Origin: Lactobacillus sp. ESL0677 | GTDB taxonomy: Bacteria > Bacillota > Bacilli > Lactobacillales > Lactobacillaceae | DNA: 64,000 nucleotides | NCBI RefSeq assembly: GCF_029392875.1 | Contig: NZ_CP113946.1 | Span: forward strand, 1,674,001 to 1,738,000 | Reading direction: 5' to 3' | In this document: positions 51,225-59,162 of the stretch, piece after piece | How the letters are laid out: the number at the start of each line of letters is the position of its first letter | How positions within the stretch are numbered: the first letter of the stretch is position 1 | Notes under the pieces: generated by a model | The model's input: only the letters and a program-made list of their open reading frames with translations | Databases searched by the model: none | What the model was told of the DNA's origin: nothing | Made by a program: the position numbers and the translations under genes

Positions 51225-52622
51225 TTATTTTTTACTCTTACTTGCTGCTAATTGACTTTCTTCGGCAATAATTTTCTTTCTATTCCACCAACATAAGCCA
51301 ACAATCAAAATAATCCCAATTACATAAGCAGCAATCTTAAATGGTGCTACTTGAACAATTAACCAAGGATATGGGTTAGAACCATAGTCAATACTTGAAA
51401 TCATTGATGAGCCTTTTGGCAAAGCGAAGTGAGCAGCCCTAGCACATTTAGTAACTAATGGTGCTAAGTTAGTACCAATCCACAAACCAATAACGACGTT
51501 GATTGCACCAATAATAAATGATCTAAAGAAGTCTCCGTGAGTTATTGAAACAATTAATGGGAACATGAAGACAAAGCCAACCAAACCAATAGTTGGTAGG
51601 AATTGATTACCTGGCAAAATAAAGGCAAACAGTAACGCTACCGGAATCATTAAAGTAGCACAAGCTAAGACTACGGGGCTACCAATACCAACAGCAGTAT
51701 CCATCCCAATGTAAATCTTTCTCTTACCAGAGAACTTCTTCTGTGTAAATGCTTGAATGGCGTTTGAAACAGGGACAACACCTTGTAAAAGTAGCGCTGC
51801 CATCTTAGGGGTGATAATCATCACAGCTGATAAAGTAACACCCATTAACATAATCTTACCTAACTTAGTTGCAATCGTCATGCCCGGAATGAAACCATAA
51901 GCTAAGATACCAATAATAATCCCAATGGCGAATCCCAACAATGTTGGTTCACCCCATGAACCGAACTTCTTATTAAAGTCCTTAGCATCCATGTGAATCT
52001 TGTTAACACCCGGAATTTTATCAATAATCCAGTTAAAGACAATGGCAATTGGAACAAAGGAACCTGCATATCCATGAGGAATTGAAATTCCCGGCAAGCC
52101 CAAGTATTTTTCCGATAACGGTGCTGTTCTATCAGCGGTTACCATGATCACAATCATATTGACACTAGCCAAGAATAGACTCAAAACAATATCTTTTGTT
52201 AGAGCATAAACAAGTGAACCACTGAAGGCAAAGTGCCAAAAGTCCCAAATATCAACATCAATTGTTGAAGTAGTCTTGGTTACTAGCATTAAGATATTAA
52301 TCGCAATTCCCAACGGAATCATGCTTACGCCAACTGCAGTACCATAAGCAATTGCGGAAGCTGACGGCCAGCCAACATCAATAACTTGCAAGTTCAGGTG
52401 CATAACTTGAATCATGTTTTTAATAGCTGGATTCATTACATCAGTTAAAATTGAAACAGTGGCATTTAACCCAATAAAACCAATACCAACCATTAAACCG
52501 CCACGCAGTGCTTTAGTAAAAGGTACACGTACGCAAAGACCAAAGATTAGCATGATAATTGGAATTAGCACAGTTGGTCCTAAGCCAACAATATACATGA
52601 TGAAATCAATAATCGGTTTCAT
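51225..52622 (-). CDS. PTS EIIC, galactitol (GatC) type
   Basis: 465 residues, about ten to twelve helices (GatC family). Signatures include the start YIVGLGPTVLIPIIMLIFGL, DVGWPSASAIAYGTAVG and GMDTAVGIGSPVVLACATLM. Gat permeases in lactobacilli carry galactitol, other polyols, or pentitols/pentoses. The neighbouring L-ribulose-5-phosphate epimerase favours a five-carbon substrate. Confidence 0.92.
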   Translation of the reverse strand: MKPIIDFIMYIVGLGPTVLIPIIMLIFGLCVRVPFTKALRGGLMVGIGFIGLNATVSILTDVMNPAIKNMIQVMHLNLQVIDVGWPSASAIAYGTAVGVSMIPLGIAINILMLVTKTTSTIDVDIWDFWHFAFSGSLVYALTKDIVLSLFLASVNMIVIMVTADRTAPLSEKYLGLPGISIPHGYAGSFVPIAIVFNWIIDKIPGVNKIHMDAKDFNKKFGSWGEPTLLGFAIGIIIGILAYGFIPGMTIATKLGKIMLMGVTLSAVMIITPKMAALLLQGVVPVSNAIQAFTQKKFSGKRKIYIGMDTAVGIGSPVVLACATLMIPVALLFAFILPGNQFLPTIGLVGFVFMFPLIVSITHGDFFRSFIIGAINVVIGLWIGTNLAPLVTKCARAAHFALPKGSSMISSIDYGSNPYPWLIVQVAPFKIAAYVIGIILIVGLCWWNRKKIIAEESQLAASKSKK

Positions 52623-52648
52623 AAATAATTCCTCCCAAATAATATTTA

Positions 52649-53101
52649 TTAAATATGCTTAATTACAGCATCGTAGAGCTGCTTGCTATCAGTAATTTTT
52701 TGCAAGCAAGCTAGTAATTCTTGATTCTGAAATAAAGCCATTAGTTTTTGTAACATTTCCACTTGACTATGTGGATCCTTCAAAGCTAACATAACGACAA
52801 TTCGAACTTCTAACAGCTGATCAGTTACAGCCATGTTATGAAATTCAACTGGATGAGCTAATGTCGCAAAAGTTATTGCAGCTTCATTAACATACTGGAC
52901 ATCGGTATGTGGAATTGCCACCGCGATTTTTCCACTAGGTAACCCTGTTGGATGAATTTGCTCACGTTCTTTTACAGCCTGTTCAAAAGTATCTTTTACC
53001 TTACCGTTATCTTTAAGCTGAGTTGCTAAATAGTGAATAACTTCATCAGCAGAATTAGCCTTAACTTGTGCAAAAACCAGCCTTGGACTTAATAATTCCA
53101 T
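52649..53101 (-). CDS. PTS EIIA, Fru/Gat family
   Basis: 150 residues, PTS_EIIA_2 fold. The active His is in VAIPHTDVQYVNEAAI. It is first in the EIIA-EIIC-EIIB-regulator operon, starts with GGAGG, and is preceded by the shared operator-like element at 53163-53204. Confidence 0.92.
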   Translation of the reverse strand: MELLSPRLVFAQVKANSADEVIHYLATQLKDNGKVKDTFEQAVKEREQIHPTGLPSGKIAVAIPHTDVQYVNEAAITFATLAHPVEFHNMAVTDQLLEVRIVVMLALKDPHSQVEMLQKLMALFQNQELLACLQKITDSKQLYDAVIKHI

Positions 53102-53145
53102 TTATTCACCTCCCATTTGTCTTCTTACACCAAATATTTAACCAT

Positions 53146-53163
53146 TTATAAAAGCGCTTTATA
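53146..53163. promoter_or_regulatory. Possible cre site (CcpA) before the PTS operon
   Basis: TATAAAAGCGCTTTATAA is a palindrome around the AAGCGCTT core expected of catabolite-responsive elements. It lies between the operator-like element and the gene start; a comparable GGAAGCGATTACTT precedes araD. Consensus fit is only partial. Confidence 0.4.
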
Positions 53164-53204
53164 AGTAACGCCAAGCAACCAATTTTAGTGCAACTAATTG
53201 ACTA
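53163..53204 (-). promoter_or_regulatory. Bipartite operator-like element, PTS promoter
   Basis: In plus orientation AAGTAACGCC, 15 nt, GTGCAAC, then TAATTGACTA. The same arrangement with the same 15-nt gap recurs at 54001-54042. Its gene-proximal edge is exactly 62 nt from the EIIA start codon. Confidence 0.75.
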
Positions 53205-53210
53205 GCAAAA

Positions 53211-53939
53211 CTAAGACCGTTTTGCATGCATCATTGATTGCGCATTATCTTGACCATAATAGGCATTCTCGCCGTGCTTACGATAATAGTGTTTGTCCAA
53301 CAAATACTGCGGTAATTCACTATTAACTCTAGTTAATTGCAACGTGTGGTAGTCTTCTTCAGCTACAACTTCCAAAACCTTAGCGTTATATACAGCCTTC
53401 TGAGGTGTTGCTCCCCAACAAAATGGTCCATGCTGACTAACAAGTGACCCTGGAGTTGCTTCGTAATCTAAATTACGTTCTTTAAACGTCCGGACAATTG
53501 CCTTACCAGTGTTGCCTTCGTAGTCTTCCGCAATCTCTTTTTGAGTTAAAGCATCAGCTGCAGGAATTGCATTGTAAAATGTATCGGCATGAGTTGTATT
53601 CATTGCTGGAATATCCATCTTGGCAGCCGCAAACGATACAGCCCAAGGCGAATGAGTATGAACAATCCCCCCAATTTTAGAAAACGCATTATACAAAACT
53701 GTATGCGTTGGTGTATCACTAGAAGGATTCAACTTGCCCTCTACTACTTCACCCTTAAGATTAACTACGACCATATCTTCTGGCTTTAATTGCTCGTACG
53801 CTACACCGGAAGGTTTGATAACAAACAGGCCGCTATCACGGTCAATTCCCGAAACATTCCCCCAAGTAAACGTTACTAGGTCAAGCTTAGGTAATTGCAT
53901 ATTGGCTTCATAGACTTCTTTTTTCAGCTTCTCTAACAT
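53211..53939 (-). CDS. araD: L-ribulose-5-phosphate 4-epimerase
   Basis: 242 residues of the class II aldolase/epimerase family. Zinc ligands His94 and His96 (HTHSPW) and His170 (SQHGPF), the acidic/His pair around TTHADTF, and the Tyr-rich end HYYRKHGENAYYGQ mark AraD/UlaF/SgaE enzymes. It converts L-ribulose-5-phosphate to D-xylulose-5-phosphate for the phosphoketolase route. No araA or araB is nearby; instead a PTS is co-regulated, so phosphorylated substrate presumably arrives from that PTS. Ribosome site AAAGGAG. Confidence 0.92.
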   Translation of the reverse strand: MLEKLKKEVYEANMQLPKLDLVTFTWGNVSGIDRDSGLFVIKPSGVAYEQLKPEDMVVVNLKGEVVEGKLNPSSDTPTHTVLYNAFSKIGGIVHTHSPWAVSFAAAKMDIPAMNTTHADTFYNAIPAADALTQKEIAEDYEGNTGKAIVRTFKERNLDYEATPGSLVSQHGPFCWGATPQKAVYNAKVLEVVAEEDYHTLQLTRVNSELPQYLLDKHYYRKHGENAYYGQDNAQSMMHAKRS

Positions 53940-54000
53940 GAGTGCTCCTTTCTAAGTAATCGCTTCCTTAATTATTCAAACATGAAGTACCCTAATCGAT

Positions 54001-54042
54001 AAGTCACGCCAATTAATTATTTTTGGTGCAACGAATTGACTA
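54001..54042 (-). promoter_or_regulatory. Bipartite operator-like element, araD promoter
   Basis: AAGTCACGCC, 15 nt, GTGCAAC, then GAATTGACTA in plus orientation. It matches the PTS copy in both half-sites and spacing, and its edge is exactly 62 nt from the araD start codon. Confidence 0.75.
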
Positions 54043-54156
54043 AGCCGGCTTAAACTAGCAAAAGTCTAAATTAACTTCTTTCGCAGGAAGCAATTTTTGT
54101 ACTACAATTAAACTAATTACTTACCATTAAAATGATTACATTAGAAAGAACAGCAA

Positions 54157-55440
54157 ATGATCGATAACACACCTCAAAAAATCAAGGCCTACCTTGCAGG
54201 CGTCAATTTAAATGATCCTAACTTTGACTACTACATGACTGAGCTAGCCAATTTAACCGCAGCTAATAATATGGAAGTCGTTGGTCAATCACATCAAAAT
54301 GCCGTCCAAGTTGTTGCCGGAACCTATTTTGGCCTTGGTAAAATCAATGAAATTAAGGATATGGCTCGCGGGCTAAAAGCCAAAGTATTAATTATCAATG
54401 ACGAACTATCACCAGTGCAAATTCGTAATTTAGAAAAATTAACCAAATTACGAGTAATTGACCGAACAGAATTAATTCTCGAAATTTTTGCTAGTCGTGC
54501 TCGCTCTAAGCAAGCAAAATTACAGGTGCAACTGGCACGATTGCAATATGAATTACCCCGATTGCACCCTTCAGAGAATAACCTTGACCAGCAACGCGGC
54601 AATGGTGGTTCAACTGGCGGTGGTTTTGCCAATCGTGGTGCAGGTGAGTCCAAGCTAGAAATGAACCGCAGAACAATTGGCAAGCAAATTTCCGCAATCA
54701 AAAAAGAACTGAAGGCCATCGCTAGTCAAGAAGAAATCAAGGCCAAGCGCCGCAACCAAAACCATATCCCCAAAGTTGCTCTGGTGGGCTATACCAACGC
54801 GGGTAAATCAACAACAATGAATGGTTTGCTTCAAGAGTTCAGCACCGAAAACAGCGACAAGCAGGTTTTTGTCAAAAATATGCTATTTGCAACACTGGAT
54901 ACTAGTGTTCGCCGAATTGAATTAGGGAATAATTTTAGCTTCATCTTGTCTGACACCGTTGGTTTTATTTCCAAATTGCCTCACAACTTGGTGGAATCAT
55001 TCAAGGCAACTTTGCAAGAAGCAAAAGATGCTGACCTGCTGATTAATGTTGTTGATGCTGCTGACCCGAACATGATCCAAATGATTCGCACCACGCAAAA
55101 TGTACTGGCAGAAATCGGCATCAAAGACATCCCGATGATTACTGCCTATAACAAGGCGGACAAGACCGAGCGCAATTACCCTCAGATTGAAGGCAGCGAC
55201 ATTTTATATGCAGCACCTGACCCAGCCTCAATTAAAATGTTGGCGCAACTGATTACTAAACGCATCTTTGCCAACTATGAACGGTTAAACCTATTGCTCC
55301 CTTTAACTGATGGCAAAGAATTAGCCTACTTGCACGAACACGCTCAAGTAATGGACGAACAATATCAAGCCGACGGCATTCACGTTTGTGTTCGCTTAGC
55401 TCCAGAAAAGCAGGCTCAATTTCAGAAATATATTATTTAA
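54157..55440 (+). CDS. hflX: GTPase HflX
   Basis: 427 residues. The N-terminal HflX domain includes VAGTYFGLGKINEI and a glycine-rich loop with RGAGESKLEMNRR; the G domain has GYTNAGKST (G1), DTVGF (G3) and NKAD (G4). HflX binds stalled or stressed 70S ribosomes and splits them. Monocistronic, divergent from araD. Confidence 0.95.
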   Translation: MIDNTPQKIKAYLAGVNLNDPNFDYYMTELANLTAANNMEVVGQSHQNAVQVVAGTYFGLGKINEIKDMARGLKAKVLIINDELSPVQIRNLEKLTKLRVIDRTELILEIFASRARSKQAKLQVQLARLQYELPRLHPSENNLDQQRGNGGSTGGGFANRGAGESKLEMNRRTIGKQISAIKKELKAIASQEEIKAKRRNQNHIPKVALVGYTNAGKSTTMNGLLQEFSTENSDKQVFVKNMLFATLDTSVRRIELGNNFSFILSDTVGFISKLPHNLVESFKATLQEAKDADLLINVVDAADPNMIQMIRTTQNVLAEIGIKDIPMITAYNKADKTERNYPQIEGSDILYAAPDPASIKMLAQLITKRIFANYERLNLLLPLTDGKELAYLHEHAQVMDEQYQADGIHVCVRLAPEKQAQFQKYII

Positions 55441-55452
55441 ATAATTACACAT

Positions 55453-55495
55453 AAAAAACAGTTAGGTGATTTTTACATCATCTAACTGTTTTTTA
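55453..55495. terminator. Bidirectional terminator between hflX and the NlpC/P60 gene
   Basis: AAACAGTTAG / CTAACTGTTT stem extended by TGAT/ATCA, with T runs on both strands. Confidence 0.85.
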
Positions 55496-55508
55496 ATTAA
55501 ATATTCTA

Positions 55509-56360
55509 TTATAAAACTCGTTTAGCCACACACGGGTAAAAGTATGAGCTAAGAGTTTGTAAAACTACGCCCTGCTCAGGAGTTGCGGCACTAACATATT
55601 GGTTATCACCAACATAAATTGCCACGTGGTAAGGTGCGTCCGTCGACCCCCAAAAGAGCAAATCGCCCGGCTGCAATTGACTCATATCAACTGTCGTGCC
55701 CACCTTGACCTGATCCGTTGTAACTCGTGGCAGACTAACGCCGCCAACTTGATTGTAAATATACTGCACTAAGCCAGAGCAATCGAAACTGTCGGGACCA
55801 TCGCCACCCCAAACATAACTTTTACCAACTTGACTTTCAGCTAAATTAACTACTGCCTTAGCTCGCTGACTAACATTACCGCTGACCACCGTATTGGCAA
55901 CTGGTATCACAATATTATTAGCAGCAGGCTTACTCTCAACCGGTTTATTAGCTACTGGTGCCTGTGTTTTAGCTGGTTTAGTCTTCTTCGGCTTTTTGAC
56001 TGGAACCTGTACTTGTGGTTTAGAAGTTGCTGCAGCTGCAGCGTTAGCCGTTACTTCTACGGTATAGCGCGCTTCGATCCACTCATCAACGCCAACTTTA
56101 TACCATAATTTACCTTTTTTATCGACCGCGGTGTCAGCAACGTTCCACTTGCTGGCATTTTTTGCACGAAAATTAATGAGTTGACCGCCCTCATAATTCG
56201 TCCATATTTTAATACTCTTACCGGGTAAATAATTAATCTGAACCTGTTTAATTGGTTCCTTTAATGTTGCCGCGTTAACTGCCTTTTGCGGAGCAATAGT
56301 AGCAATTCCTGTTAAGGTTAAAGCCGCCGCTAGCCCCATTTTCAAAAAATTACGTTTCAT
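55509..56360 (-). CDS. Secreted NlpC/P60 hydrolase 1, with Pro/Lys linker
   Basis: About 283 residues. Signal peptide (MKRNFLKMGLAAALTLTGIA), an SH3-like wall-binding region (QINYLPGKSIKIWTNYEGGQ to WIEARYTVEV), a Lys/Pro/Ala-rich linker (VQVPVKKPKKTKPAKTQ), and a C-terminal NlpC/P60 domain with Cys in DSFDCSGLVQYIYN and His in APYHVAIYVG. Family members cut D-Glu-meso-DAP/Lys bonds in peptidoglycan. First of three tandem paralogues. Start alternatives ATG 56366 and 56360 share one ribosome site. Confidence 0.92.
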   Translation of the reverse strand: MKRNFLKMGLAAALTLTGIATIAPQKAVNAATLKEPIKQVQINYLPGKSIKIWTNYEGGQLINFRAKNASKWNVADTAVDKKGKLWYKVGVDEWIEARYTVEVTANAAAAATSKPQVQVPVKKPKKTKPAKTQAPVANKPVESKPAANNIVIPVANTVVSGNVSQRAKAVVNLAESQVGKSYVWGGDGPDSFDCSGLVQYIYNQVGGVSLPRVTTDQVKVGTTVDMSQLQPGDLLFWGSTDAPYHVAIYVGDNQYVSAATPEQGVVLQTLSSYFYPCVAKRVL

Positions 56361-56465
56361 TAACATTGACTCTCCTTTTTGGTAGCGAAAAGTGCTTATA
56401 ATTCGGCCTATAACTTTATTTTAATCGACTAAAATTTTTAATCAAGTCATGGCATTTAAGAATAC

Positions 56466-56504
56466 AAAAAGGCACCTAGAAAGATTTTTCTAAATGCCTA
56501 ATTT
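56466..56504 (-). terminator. Terminator of NlpC/P60 gene 2
   Basis: AGGCATTTAGAAA / TTTCTAGGTGCCT stem with a T run on the minus strand. Confidence 0.75.
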
Positions 56505-56515
56505 TATTTTAGCTT

Positions 56516-57235
56516 TTAATTAAGAACTCGTTTAGCAACTGATGGATAGAAGTATGAACTAAGAGTTGCCTTAATAACACCCTGCTCTGGTGTTGCAGCA
56601 TGAATGAACTGATTGTTACCGATGTAAATTCCTACATGATATGGTGCATCAGCTGAACCCCAGAAAAGTAAATCGCCAGGCTTCAAATCTTGCATTGAAA
56701 CTTCCTTACCTTGCTTAACCTGAGTATAAGTTGTACGCGTTAAATCCTTGCCAATAGCTTGGTTATAAACATACTGAACTAATCCAGAACAATCAAAACC
56801 ACTTGGACTAGTGCCGCCCCAAACATAAGCCCTGCCAACTTCTGCCTTAGCTAATTTAACAACTTTCTTAGCTTGCTTAGTTGAAGTTGCTACTTGCTTA
56901 GCAGCTACACTGCCTTTGACCGTGTATTTTGCTTGAATCCATTGATCAGAACCAATTTCATACCAAACGTTGCCTTTAGCATCTGTTTCACTGTCAATTA
57001 CGTTAACAACAGTGCCATGTTGAACTCTTTGGCCAGTAAAAGTTGGATTTTCGTAACTATTCCAGATATCAACCCCATATCCCGGAACATAATTAACCGT
57101 GACTTTATTAGTCGCAGCTGTAACATTTGATGTCATCGAATTTGCATTAACAGCATTGACAGCCGCAACGCCAGTAATAGCAAGAGCTGCAGCTGTAGTG
57201 ATTTTAGCTATATTACTCTTAATTTTCAAAATCAA
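56516..57235 (-). CDS. Secreted NlpC/P60 hydrolase 2
   Basis: 239 residues. Signal peptide (ITTAAALAITGVAAVNAVNA), an SH3-like region (VNYVPGYGVDIWNSYENPTF to WIQAKYTVKG), a very short linker, and an NlpC/P60 domain with Cys in SGFDCSGLVQYVYN and His in APYHVGIYIG. The same layout as hydrolase 1 without its long linker. Own terminator, so separately expressed. Confidence 0.92.
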   Translation of the reverse strand: MILKIKSNIAKITTAAALAITGVAAVNAVNANSMTSNVTAATNKVTVNYVPGYGVDIWNSYENPTFTGQRVQHGTVVNVIDSETDAKGNVWYEIGSDQWIQAKYTVKGSVAAKQVATSTKQAKKVVKLAKAEVGRAYVWGGTSPSGFDCSGLVQYVYNQAIGKDLTRTTYTQVKQGKEVSMQDLKPGDLLFWGSADAPYHVGIYIGNNQFIHAATPEQGVIKATLSSYFYPSVAKRVLN

Positions 57236-57357
57236 ATTCTCCCATTTACACTAAATAGTTGAAGAAAGACCAACTATTATTGTTACACTTCTATCATTAC
57301 GTTGTAAATTTTACTCGTGTTATGTTACATAAATGTTACAGAATGGATACCAGCATG

Positions 57358-57400
57358 TAAAAAAGCCCTTTCAGAAAATGATTTTTCCGAAAAAGCTCAG
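57358..57400 (-). terminator. Terminator of NlpC/P60 gene 3
   Basis: AGCTTTTTCGGAAAA / TTTTCTGAAAGGGCT imperfect stem with six Ts on the minus strand. Confidence 0.65.
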
Positions 57401-57441
57401 TTAAATTTAATTGTTATGTTGAAAAGATGTACAGCTTTAAC

Positions 57442-57927
57442 TTAATTAAGAACTCGTTTAGCTGCTGATGGATAGAAGTAGGTACTAATTGTTTGTTCAA
57501 TAACGCCTTGGTCTGGAGTTGCTGCATGGACAAATTTATTATTGCCAACGCAAATCCCAACATGATATGGTGCAGAAGGTGAACCCCAGAAAAGCAAATC
57601 ACCCTTCTTGAGTTTGTTTAAAGAAACATTCTTGCCCAGTGTAACTTGTGAATAAGTCGTTCTTGGCAAAGTTACTTTACCAGCTTTAAGGTAAACATAT
57701 TGAACTAAGCCGGAGCAGTCAAAAGAGTAGGGACCAGTCGCACCATAAACGTAACTCTTGCCAACCTGCTTTTTAGCAAGTTTAACAATAGCATTGCGCT
57801 TTTTAGTAACTGTACTGGCACTAACAACTTCACTTGTGCTAGCGGCTGCAGAAACGGCAGTACCACTGCCAACAAAGAATAATGATATAACCGTAATTAA
57901 TTTGATTAAACTATGTTTATGTCCCAA
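57442..57927 (-). CDS. Secreted NlpC/P60 hydrolase 3, catalytic domain only
   Basis: About 161 residues if started at the TTG at 57927, which has GGAAGAAG upstream; a TTG 18 nt earlier lacks a ribosome site. A signal peptide (SLIKLITVISLFFVGSGTAV) leads straight into the NlpC/P60 domain (Cys in YSFDCSGLVQYVYL, His in APYHVGICVG). It lacks the SH3-like region of its two neighbours, so it may diffuse or bind less tightly to the wall. Confidence 0.9.
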   Translation of the reverse strand: MGHKHSLIKLITVISLFFVGSGTAVSAAASTSEVVSASTVTKKRNAIVKLAKKQVGKSYVYGATGPYSFDCSGLVQYVYLKAGKVTLPRTTYSQVTLGKNVSLNKLKKGDLLFWGSPSAPYHVGICVGNNKFVHAATPDQGVIEQTISTYFYPSAAKRVLN

Positions 57928-58104
57928 AACTTTCGCTTCTTCCAACTTAATAATCTTTTTATTCTGAAAGTTTCACCATCGCTTTCAACCTACGAGTTAT
58001 ATCTTACTCATCAAATGTTACACGATTATGTCAAACAAGCTACAAAATCATGAGAATTCAATTATAGCCTATTTTTAACCGTTAAAAAGAAAAAGTTAGC
58101 CGTG

Positions 58105-58644
58105 TCAAAGACCTCTAATTATTGTCTTTAGCAGCTTTTTAGTCATTGACCAATCATTATTGACCAAAATATGCGCATCACTCATTAACTCATCTGGCAG
58201 CTGATTTAATTCATCCCCACTCATTCGTTCTTGAATTTTATCTGGATCATCCCCGCGCTCAAGCAGTCTTGTTTCTAATTGCTGCTTCGTACTGGTCGTC
58301 ACATACAAGAAATAAGCCTGTGCTTTTAATTGTTCAAGATATGAGGCTGCTCCTTGAATATCAACAATTAACGACACAACATCACTTTGCTGCCAAGCAG
58401 CATCCAAGGCTTCCCTGCTTGAGCCATATTGGTACGAGCCATATTTAACATGCTCAAAAAAGTGTAATTTGCTAAAAGATGTATCATCTTCAAAATGATA
58501 AGCCTGATGCTGCTTTTCCCCTACGCGCATTGGTCTTGTCGTATGCGTCACTACTCGTGGAATATTGAATTTCGTGGTTAGATATTCCGAAATTGTTGTC
58601 TTACCTGCACCACTAGGACCAACAATTAATATTAATTTTCGCAA
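58105..58644 (-). CDS. Guanylate-kinase-like P-loop protein
   Basis: 179 residues. Walker A GPSGAGKTT at residues 9-17, and THTTRPMRVGEKQHQAYHF matches the GMP-binding segment of guanylate kinases. VVSLIVDIQGAASYLEQL follows the Walker B-like strand. It is shorter and more diverged than housekeeping Gmk, which is normally encoded beside rpoZ, so this is probably a paralogue. Substrate not certain. Confidence 0.8.
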   Translation of the reverse strand: MRKLILIVGPSGAGKTTISEYLTTKFNIPRVVTHTTRPMRVGEKQHQAYHFEDDTSFSKLHFFEHVKYGSYQYGSSREALDAAWQQSDVVSLIVDIQGAASYLEQLKAQAYFLYVTTSTKQQLETRLLERGDDPDKIQERMSGDELNQLPDELMSDAHILVNNDWSMTKKLLKTIIRGL

Positions 58645-58734
58645 AATCTAGACTCCCTTTACTTGAAAACAATTGACTTTTATAATAATATCTTTCTATT
58701 ATAATGAAACTTGGGAGAGAGAGGAAGACACATT

Positions 58735-59049
58735 TTGAAAAAAGCAGACGTAAAATTAGGTGACATTGTCAGCGCAAAATCAGAGGAAGAACTTACTAAG
58801 CCATTTATTGGCAAGATTGAAAAAATCTACGAAAATTCTGCTATGTTAAAAATTATTGACTTCGATGAAGCCGATAAAACTGCTATTAGTGATTTAAACA
58901 ACAAGCTTGTTGTCAACTTTAAAAACTTAAAAGCGGCCCCAAAGCGTAAAGTTAAGGAAATTCAATCTTTAGCTGACAATGATGTCAAGATTGAAAAGAT
59001 CGCTAAAGCCAAGCTGGATGACCAAGAAGTCGACGAAAAAACAAAATAA
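58735..59049 (+). CDS. DUF2187-like small protein
   Basis: About 104 residues from the TTG at 58735, selected for AGAGGAAG upstream. The N-terminal half (KLGDIVSAKSEEELTKPFIGKIEKIYENSAMLKIID) has the KOW/Tudor-like pattern of DUF2187; the second half is Lys/Asp-rich and probably flexible. Function unknown; such proteins are thought to bind nucleic acid or proteins. A strong terminator follows. Confidence 0.75.
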   Translation: MKKADVKLGDIVSAKSEEELTKPFIGKIEKIYENSAMLKIIDFDEADKTAISDLNNKLVVNFKNLKAAPKRKVKEIQSLADNDVKIEKIAKAKLDDQEVDEKTK

Positions 59050-59065
59050 AAATATTTTTTGCTTA

Positions 59066-59101
59066 AAAAGCAGTGTTCTTAACTCACTGCTCTTTTTTTT
59101 T
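59066..59101 (+). terminator. Terminator of the DUF2187-like gene
   Basis: AGCAGTG / CACTGCT stem followed by nine Ts. Confidence 0.85.
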
Positions 59102-59162
59102 ACACCTTTTTTGCCTAAAATTAAGCTAACAAAATAATTTATTTGAATAATGGAGAATTACC

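Noticed and set aside
53146..54042. Sigma-54 (-24/-12) promoters before the PTS and araD genes
   Set aside because: The GGCG and TTGCAC half-sites resemble parts of a -24/-12 element, but the spacing does not fit and the regulator lacks a sigma-54 activator ATPase domain.
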